Assembly: GCA_025526915.1 (NCBI GenBank)
Contig: JAHLKH010000427.1
Span: 1 to 12,990, forward strand
DNA length: 12,990 bases
Source of the DNA: Entophlyctis helioformis
Taxonomy: Eukaryota; Chytridiomycota; Chytridiomycetes; Chytridiales; Chytriomycetaceae
Direction: 5' to 3'
A program made the translations under genes and the position numbers. The notes under the pieces are model-generated. The model worked only from the letters and a program-made list of their open reading frames with translations, was not told the DNA's origin and made no database searches. Each line of letters opens with the position of its first letter. Position 1 is the first letter of the stretch. Below, piece after piece: positions 7,900 through 12,990 of the stretch.

Positions 7900-8107
7900 C
7901 TGCAGCAGCTTACTGAAGCTTGGACAATCAGTCTCATCAACAGCAGGTCGATTGGTTGTGGTCGCAGCAGGTCGGTTGGTCGCAATCCTTTTAGATTTTC
8001 GCACTTTCTCACCGATGGCCGCAACGAGGGTCATGAATCGCGCTGTAATGATGCGGCCCATCTTCTCAAGCTTCAAACGTAGTGCCCGTCGTGAGCGAAA
8101 CACGTAT
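7900..8107 (-). CDS. Exon 9: basic segment
   Basis: After TTTTTGACAG this exon encodes YVFRSRRALRLKLEKMGR, then a lysine/arginine cluster (EKVRKSKR) that could be a nuclear localisation signal, then a short repeat with NRPAATTTNRPA. It ends in phase 0 at CAG before GTACGA. The DNA coding NRPA is repeated, with two near-identical copies 24 bases apart. Confidence 0.63.
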
Positions 8108-8170
8108 CTGTCAAAAACACGCATGTCAGCAAGCATACTCAAGACCCATGGCAGAGCATACATCACTTAC

Positions 8171-8325
8171 ACCCGTCTCGAGCCAGTAGGTATACTACTG
8201 CAGGCAAGCCGGCCTGACTTTGTCCTGTTGGCCTTGCTTTCCTTCCTCGCCTCGGCCTTTTCAGCTGCCTTTGCGAGCTTCTTCTTGAGTGCGTTCAACT
8301 GCTTCTCTGTGAGTTGGCGTGGTGC
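8171..8325 (-). CDS. Exon 8: Lys/Ala-rich helical linker
   Basis: The exon begins in phase 0 after CCACAG and encodes LTEKQLNALKKKLAKAAEKA followed by a basic stretch, which suggests a charged single helix or short coiled coil. It ends in phase 2 with a canonical GTAAGT donor. Splicing to 8107 completes a valine codon. The basic charge is compatible with nucleic-acid contact or nuclear localisation (inference). Confidence 0.65.
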
Positions 8326-8409
8326 CTGTGGAGGTTGGACGCAGCATGAGCAATGCATTCCGAGTGCACGCAATGCATATGCGAGTACCAATGATGCGCC
8401 AGAACTAAC

Positions 8410-8523
8410 CGTTGTCTTGGTGTCAGCAGCTTGATTGACATTCAAGACCTCGCGGTGTTCTTGACCAGCCTGAACGTCGGTGGATGGTTGCTGTTGCTTG
8501 CCCTGCTTTGCATGTTGAGCCTC
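8410..8523 (-). CDS. Exon 7: Gln-rich linker
   Basis: This exon of 38 codons lies between introns 8598-8524 (GTGCGT...GGCAG) and 8409-8326 (GTTAGT...CCACAG). It encodes a hydrophilic Gln/Lys/Asp/Thr-rich stretch (KQGKQQQPSTDVQ), likely disordered. It is in phase 0 at both ends. Confidence 0.65.
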
Positions 8524-8598
8524 CTGCCGAGTGGAGCAATGAGTGATCGTGCCAAGTCACTGCATGCACACACACAGGCAGTGAAGATTAAGACGCAC

Positions 8599-8955
8599 CT
8601 CGGCTTGCTCAATGATTGACTCTAGCAGTTCAATGGCCTCGTCCCACTGCTCGACAAGTGTCATCGAGTTGAGAACCTCGGGGTTTCTCAGGGTTTTCAG
8701 CTTGTCTCTGGCATTGATGCATATCTCCGCAAATGTCTTTGAGGAAACGCCTCGGGTGTTGGCCTTTGCTTTATACTTGGCTTTCTGTTTGTTTGGGTCT
8801 GGAATGGCATGGTCGACAAAGAAGGTGCTGTCAGTACACAATGTCACATCACTCCAATGCAAGCAGGACGTACTCGGAGTCGATAGACACCGGAACGGTA
8901 CGCATGCAAGATGGATGATCTTGTTCAACTGCCTCTGAATCACCCTAGCAGCTTT
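8599..8955 (-). CDS. Exon 6: central region, helical
   Basis: Starting AAA GCT GCT after GGACAG in phase 0, this exon reads KAARVIQRQLNKIIHLA, then a cysteine-containing segment (CVPFRCLS, SCLHWSDVTLC), then a lysine-rich stretch and a helical end (EQWDEAIELLESIIEQ). It ends in phase 0 before GTGCGT. Exon and intron phases agree on both sides. Function of this part is unknown; spaced cysteines could be structural, but no clear zinc-finger spacing is seen. Confidence 0.65.
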
Positions 8956-9033
8956 CTGTCCAGCGGGCAGTAGGTCGAGTTAGGCACTTCAAGGCAAGAT
9001 ATGCACATGCATCCAAGTCATGCAGCAACGTAC

Positions 9034-9397
9034 AAGTGTGTGCCGAATGGTCTGATTTGCTTTGTTGAACTCTGCACGCACTTCCACCGCAGGAGACGTC
9101 TCGCGTACAATCTCAAAAAGTTGCGCACTTGCCGCCCTGCTGATCGTCGCCAGAACGTCACAGCCCACAACTCCATTGTGATTGCCAGCGAGGCGACCTG
9201 CCGCATGCTTGACGATGCAATTGAACGCGATGGGACATCGCTTGACCTCCTCCAGCGTAGTGGCCATTTCGGCGTTTTTGACAATGCTGTCGAGGTGCCG
9301 GCCAATGTCATCCCGCGTAAGGTGGACAATGTTGGGATCGCAGTTGCCTTGCTGCGACTTGGGATGAACAAGGACGCATCCAGTATGTAGCTGACAG
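9034..9397 (-). CDS. Exon 5: central region of the nuclease-like protein
   Basis: This exon starts after GATGCAG with one base completing a serine codon, then runs 121 codons and ends in phase 0 at GTACGT. It contains HLTRDDIGRHLDSIVKNAEM and KRCPIAFNCIVKHAAG. The mix of charged and hydrophobic residues looks like a folded helical domain. No named domain is recognised. Intron 9487-9398 upstream and intron 9033-8956 downstream both contain the same octamer CTAACTCG as likely branch point. Confidence 0.62.
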
Positions 9398-9487
9398 CTG
9401 CATCACGATCCAACAATCGCATCAAAGACAGGAATGACGAGTTAGTCATGCGAGACACACCAAGAGATCACATGCGTGCATGCATAC

Positions 9488-9564
9488 CTTGCTTGACCCG
9501 TGGCAGTCGCGTCAACAGCCGTGCTGTTGTCATTGCCATGTTGCGATGGATGGTCAGTATGGTG
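9488..9564 (-). CDS. Exon 4 (short, provisional)
   Basis: This 77-base exon follows an ATAG acceptor and ends in phase 2 before GTATGC. It encodes a hydrophilic Asn/Thr/Ala-rich segment containing HGNDNSTAVDATATGQA. The frame was chosen because it joins cleanly across intron 9487-9398 to the next exon. Its upstream splice is the weakest in the model. An alternative register is open but leads into a less protein-like frame. Confidence 0.45.
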
Positions 9565-9629
9565 CTATGCATGCAAACGCGTCCATGCCACCATGCCATA
9601 GCCAGTCACGCAATGACTTGCCTCTGCAC

Positions 9630-10245
9630 AGGTGCGTTGCCAGATGGGCTGCTGGAGCCAGTCGGGGCTATGAATGATTTGGCCAATGCCCCCGACTCAT
9701 CATGATTGATGAAGACGTTGAATGCATTTAAGAACGACTTGACCAGAGCCTCGCCTCCAACCTTCCACAGATCCTTACACGTATGCAATCCTGATTGCCT
9801 CTAAAAACTTCTCGGCCTTGTCGGGCTTGTGGAGTTGAGCACAATACTTGGCTGGATCGTCAAAGCCCGCCTTGCTTGCCTTGGCATCGACAAAATTGTT
9901 GATGAACTTGGAGGCAGCAGGAATACCTTCCAGGCAGTGGGAGTAGTGAGGCGAGTTAGTCGGCATTGCAGCATGGATGACAATACAGAGCATGAAGCCA
10001 CGCATTGCACAAACCACGGTCGGGCAGTTGTGACAGTCGTTTTTGGACATGGCGGCGACCAACGGGCTTGCCAAGGGGACATTGTACACCCTCAAGGCCG
10101 AGGTAGTGGAGGCAATGCCCTTGTGGTTATACGACTTGATTGGGCTGTGGCCGCCCTTGCGCATGCATGTTGTGATGACCGGGCAGGACCGTCACAGTGT
10201 ATTATGAGATCCGAGTCGTTACAAATGACGGCCATCGGCGTGTTG
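9630..10245 (-). pseudogene. Exon 3 region: DSD motif and helical segments, with two frame breaks
   Basis: The region begins with SNTPMAVICNDSDLIIHCD, where DSD matches the third acidic motif of XPG/FEN1 nucleases. The frame then closes, and the good coding signal resumes one base off as MRKGGHSPIKSYNHKG; the break lies between about 10191 and 10105. A second break lies between 9802 and 9777, where KFLEAIRIAY runs into TAA while KDLWKVGGEALVKSF continues in another frame. SKNDCH may correspond to the GCDY-type turn of the helix-3-turn-helix. The stretch 10010-9927 (84 bases, GTGCAA...CTAACTCG...AAG) could be a frame-neutral intron. Breaks may be true mutations or sequencing indels. The 3' splice donor is uncertain: GTGCAG at 9629 fits the phase and gives a 65-base intron. 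Confidence 0.55.
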
Positions 10246-10308
10246 CTGATGCGAGACAAAGACTGTTAGCTGTCAATCATAACAGACAGATGTCATGGCA
10301 ATCTATAC

Positions 10309-10485
10309 CTTGGATTGCTTGCATACTTGGCAGCATGGCGGGCAATACAGACGTCCGCCTCATGGTCGCACCAACAGACCTTGTGCCGAGACCCAGAGCC
10401 GAGGATCTCCGCAATTGCCTTTTTGATGTTGCCCTTGTCGGCCTGTGTCAATGTGAATGAACGTTGCAGAGCTTGCCGCTCCTTG
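10309..10485 (-). CDS. Exon 2: XPG I-domain, first part
   Basis: In frame from exon 1, this exon reads through TQADKGNIKKAIAEILGSGS to HEADVCIARHAAKY. The Glu/Asp pair in the latter matches the second group of metal ligands in XPG/FEN1 nucleases (typically GEAEAQCA). It ends in phase 2 before GTATAG. Intron 10308-10246 is 63 bases long, contains GCTAACA as a likely branch point, and ends CAG. Both splice phases agree with the flanking exons, which strongly supports the model. Confidence 0.7.
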
Positions 10486-10557
10486 CTGGATCATCAACCA
10501 AATCTTAGAATCGTCTCATTGCGACAGTCTCAATGCGACACAAACAAGTGAACATAC

Positions 10558-11015
10558 CGCATCAGATGCCGCCATCGCTTGCCCTTGCGGCGCTTGAGAA
10601 TGCACCGTAGGACGACGCCCGTCCAATGCAGCACTTGCTGGGCACGGCCCTTGTGCACAGTCTTGATCCCAGAATCGCCGTTCTGGCCGTACACATGAAA
10701 AATGTATGTGTGCTCGTCACCGAACTTGTCAATAAGCGACTCGATGACGGGCGTGAGGACGGTCACCCACTCGGCTATGGATGGTTGTTGATCACGCTCT
10801 CCTGCCCCCCTGAAGTGCAGATAGAGCACGCTCACCGCATCAATGAGGAAGATGCCCGTAATGCTGGATGTGGTCGCCTCGGTGTCGTTTGGATCTCGTG
10901 AATGTAGTCCATTGGCAAGCACAAGCTGCGCGATCTGGGACCAAGGCACGTCTTTGTTGTATACGCCGACGGAGTTTGCCTTTGTGGCACGTGCAGATAA
11001 CCCAATGACCCCCAT
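10558..11015 (-). CDS. Exon 1: XPG N-domain
   Basis: This exon opens with ATG at 11015-11013 and gives MGVIGLS. In XPG/FEN1 proteins the initial Met-Gly is nearly invariant because the N-terminus reaches the active site, which is why this start was chosen over upstream ATGs. FLIDAVSVLYLHF, about 65 residues in, resembles the hydrophobic strand carrying the first catalytic aspartate. A later stretch (YIFHVYGQNGDSG) would be the next core strand. The exon ends in phase 2 before GTATGT; splicing across intron 10557-10486 (72 bases, ending CAG) completes an arginine codon. The basic end KRRKGKRW may contact DNA (inference). Confidence 0.72.
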
Positions 11016-11018
11016 GTT

Positions 11019-11200
11019 GTGCGATCGTGCGATTGTTTGTGTGTGCAGTCGCGGTCGTGCGGTCGTGGCCTTTGTTTGTACCTGCGGTTGTGCCTGTGTG
11101 CGATCGTGCGTTTGTTTGTGTCCGGTCGTGCCTGCGATCCTGCGATCCTGTGTGTCTGTGAGCGATCGTGCCTGCGATCCTGCGTGCCGGCGGTGTGCCG
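11019..11200. repeat. Degenerate repeat array in the leader of the nuclease-like gene
   Basis: A 24-base unit at 11019-11042 recurs at 11098-11121 with one difference. A 19-base unit TCGTGCCTGCGATCCTGCG occurs identically at 11126-11144 and 11166-11184. CGATCG, itself a palindrome, appears three times, and GT-rich stretches lie between. The array falls between the presumed TATA box and the ATG, so it would be transcribed as 5' UTR. Confidence 0.75.
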
Positions 11201-11394
11201 GCGTGCGTCGCTGGAAGCTGAGCGATGAGGGTTGATAGTCTGTGAGCTGGGATTCTTATCATGCGCCGAGTGCACGGGCAGTGGGGTTTGTAACTTGCCT
11301 CTCGAGAGATCTGTCTCGACAGACACAGACCTCGGCAAAAGTCAGATCAGGCAGTGCGGTTGCAGACAGTTGGGGCAAGCAAAGAGCAAACTCG

Positions 11395-11403
11395 CCTTTT
11401 ATA
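11395..11403 (-). promoter_or_regulatory. TATA box candidate for the nuclease-like gene
   Basis: On the minus strand 11403-11395 reads TATAAAAGG, a good TATA consensus. Transcription would start some 25-35 bases on, near 11370, leaving a leader of about 350 bases before the ATG at 11015. Several short upstream ATGs lie in that leader, for example at 11262. Confidence 0.45.
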
Positions 11404-11590
11404 GCTTGACCAAACAGCCGACCAATCAGAAGTCTTTGAAAAGGTCCACAATGCCGCCTCTTCCACCAGTACAGCCATGTTTGTTGTGGATCTGGTGGCA
11501 TGGATCTGTTGCGAGGCGTGTGTTCTCATCCACGACCGTGCACGTGCCACTGACTGGCTGGCTGGCTCGCATTGACTTTTGTTCAGGTTG

Positions 11591-12990
11591 ACGCCTGGTT
11601 TGATTCTTCTTGGCTGGATTACCATGCCACTCTGAGCAGCGATGCTGTTGATGCAGATCGTCTCCACTTTGAGGCTGACACACAGCCCGTCTTGGAGGTG
11701 ATTGCACTGCTTATTGTGCGTTGTGGGTGATCAGGCATGCTGCTTGCGGTACTCTGCACTATGCAAGTCAAGTTGGTAGACGCTGTCTTTGAACGAGAGA
11801 GTGATCTCGGTTGCCTTGCAGTGCATCACACAGTCAGTATTGCTGCGATCTTGGAGGCACGAGACCATGCCAAGAGGCTTACCAATGTCTTTGAGAGGCA
11901 CCACCCATGCCACATGGCTGCCGAGGTTCCCTTTGAGAGAGGGACCATTGCCGCCATTCTCCAGTCACTGTGGGTCAAAGCCCTTGATGATCGTGCTGAT
12001 GTGAGACACTTGGCTGCATTGGATGCACTTCTGAGGGCCGTCTGCGATCTCAATGAATGACAGCAGCTCGATTGTTGTTCACCAGTTGCATTCCTTGGAT
12101 ATCATCGTCGTCACCATGGAAGCCTGTGGCATGGCCCAGAGGCATCCATGTTGGGAAAGAATCCATTGGGCCTGCTCTACTTGGTGGGGTACTCTGCGAC
12201 TTCTGGTGGCACAGTCATGGGAATGAAGTGCTGTCTTTCAAGGTCAGGCCGATCCAAGCAGTCATGGTTTGCCAGCAGCCTTCTGGCTGTAAAGCACCAG
12301 ATTGCCTGTGATGACCGCTAACCGTATTGGATCGTCCTGACACAAGGATCTCTTGTAGCATTGCAACAAGCCTTCTCTCCGAGTAGCATCTTCTCAGTCA
12401 ATGTCCCATTGCATCCATCGATCGCCCTGATATGCATCTGCATTGTGACTCAGTGCGATGCAGTTGGTATTGGCTGACTGGCCAGCTGGTCCATGGACAG
12501 GTTGGCCGTTGGCACACTGCCTGCATCGCCCCTCTGCTCTGGATCGTCCTTGTCAACAAGCACAGTGCATGCAAGACTTGGATCGTCAGGATCGTCGCCA
12601 TCATCATCGTCGTTGTGGTTGTTGAATGAATCGAGAGTGCTTGGTCTGTCTGGCCACTCCATGTGCTGCTCAGTGGATCGCATCCAAGATGCCATCGCAC
12701 CAAGTGCAATGTGGCCAGACACGCCTGCCAGCACTCGCGTCCTCCTCACCAATCTCGTCTGGATCAGTGTCGTCGAGTGTGCTGCTCGTCGAGTGTGCTG
12801 CCACTGCCGAGTTTGGCGTCCAAGTCGGCATGCCGATCCAGCTGTCCAGCAAGCAGTTCCTGCAGCCAACTCCAAGGATCGATCCATTGAGCACGTCTCA
12901 GTGGCTGCTCCTCGCTGCTGCTGCATCCCATGTCGCAGTCGGAAAGCACCAAGCAGCTTGGTCCTGCAATGCCAATGCTCTCGCTGTCCT
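11591..12990 (-). pseudogene. Decayed protein-coding gene, function unknown, broken by stops and frame changes
   Basis: Reading leftward on the minus strand there are protein-like pieces in changing registers. They are an acidic start (DDTDPDEIGEEDASAG, about 12777-12730), an Asp-rich piece (DSFNNHNDDDDGDDPDDP, about 12630-12577), LERQHFIPMTVPPEVAEYPT near 12240-12180, and a longer part from about 12105. The last contains IEIADGPQKCIQCSQVSH, WVVPLKDIGKPLGMVSCLQD and EITLSFKDSVYQLDLHSAEY, ending at TGA 11733-11731. Internal TGA at 11970-11968 interrupts one register, and a CATT duplication near 12050 shifts another. A two-cysteine CxxC motif is visible, but no family is recognised. It continues past the right edge of the window. 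Some breaks may instead be unrecognised introns. Confidence 0.45.

Larger units (their letters stand above)
1..11015 (-). pseudogene. XPG/FEN1-like nuclease gene, split by an LTR retrotransposon (5' end at 11015, 3' end beyond the window)
   Basis: This is a host gene of about ten exons, with the retrotransposon at 203-6864 inside its last visible exon. Seen: an MGVIGLS start; an N-domain strand FLIDAVSVLYLHF (aspartate in the position of the first XPG/FEN1 metal ligand); HEADVCIARHAAKY, matching the EAEA-type I-domain motif; and VICNDSDLIIHCD, matching the DSD motif. Then come a possible helix-turn region (SKNDCH), a long C-terminal extension and an acidic repeat. Known: this family cuts branched or flapped DNA using a cluster of acidic residues and metal ions. 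Inferred: a nuclear DNA-structure nuclease or an Asteroid/FEN-like relative; the subfamily is not resolved. Introns called: 10557-10486, 10308-10246, about 9629-9565, 9487-9398, 9033-8956, 8598-8524, 8409-8326, 8170-8108 and 7899-7824. Two frame breaks and the insertion suggest a pseudogene or a disrupted allele. Confidence 0.72.
11016..11730. other. Intergenic region with promoter, repeats and a TGGC microsatellite
   Basis: Apart from the TATA candidate and repeat array, this stretch has a short run of TGGC units at about 11557-11568 and no convincing complete gene. The minus strand at about 11695-11570 is protein-like (LQDGLCVSLKVETICINSI) and in the same register as the decayed gene upstream of it, so that gene may originally have reached this far. 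Confidence 0.5.

Noticed and set aside
7432..8082. Plus-strand open frame opposite the nuclease-like gene
   Set aside because: It crosses a well-supported minus-strand intron and shows no motif. The minus-strand frames join at matching splice phases.
9565..9621. GC-AG intron using AG|GCAAGT as donor
   Set aside because: The donor consensus is good, but the splice phase leads into a register that does not join the next exon's protein-like frame. The GTGCAG donor at 9629 fits the phase.
10156..10189. A 34-base GT...AG segment as an intron to explain the first frame break
   Set aside because: It is far shorter than the other introns (63-90 bases) and its phases do not restore the downstream register.
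11737..12060. Plus-strand open frame of 107 codons
   Set aside because: The minus strand here reads as a longer, more protein-like segment in one register. The plus frame shows no recognisable motif. It cannot be fully excluded.
11731..12110. Repeat-induced point mutation or TGA read as an amino acid in the decayed gene
   Set aside because: A TGG to TGA change is a C to T change in a CpC context on the other strand, not the CpA context typical of RIP. Register shifts as well as stops argue for ordinary decay rather than recoding.

Overview
The window looks like nuclear DNA of a eukaryote, most likely a fungus. A long minus-strand gene is cut by many short introns of about 63-90 bases with GT...AG ends, several with a CTAAC branch-point motif. 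Inside it sits a chromodomain-carrying Ty3/gypsy (chromovirus) LTR retrotransposon. The high GC of the element and the style of the introns would suit an early-diverging or zoosporic fungus, but nothing here proves the lineage.

Layout. Positions 1-202 and 6865-11015 are one host gene on the minus strand. It starts with ATG at 11013-11015, runs leftward through about ten exons and leaves the window at position 1. Its N-terminal half carries the signatures of an XPG/FEN1-type structure-specific nuclease: an MG start, an N-domain aspartate strand, an I-domain acidic motif and a DSD motif. Its C-terminal half is a lysine/arginine-rich linker, an unrecognised globular region and a strongly acidic 12-residue repeat tract. 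The gene carries two apparent frame breaks (about 10191-10105 and 9802-9777).

Positions 203-6864 are a complete, recently inserted LTR retrotransposon on the plus strand, antisense to the host gene. It has 243/244-base LTRs differing by two substitutions and one indel, TGTAAC...GTTACA ends, a CCTTT target duplication, a GGGGGGAG polypurine tract, and Gag, protease, reverse transcriptase, RNase H, integrase and chromodomain. No tRNA-type primer site is seen. The bases just after the left LTR instead match an internal LTR segment, as in self-priming elements of the Tf1/sushi type. Gag-Pol is spread over four frame changes, so this copy is probably non-autonomous as sequenced, or the sequence carries indel errors. 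Taking out the element and one target copy leaves the host exon in frame, so the insertion splits a coding exon.

Positions 11016-11730 hold the presumed promoter and leader of the nuclease gene: a minus-strand TATAAAAGG at 11403-11395, then a repeat-rich leader. Positions about 11590-12990 hold scattered protein-like minus-strand segments broken by stops and frame changes, read here as a decayed gene of unknown function. I found no rRNA, tRNA, CRISPR array or bacterial-type operon, and no clear new biological system. The most interesting points are the insertional split of an XPG-like nuclease gene, the likely self-priming mechanism, and the conflict between near-identical LTRs and a frame-broken interior.
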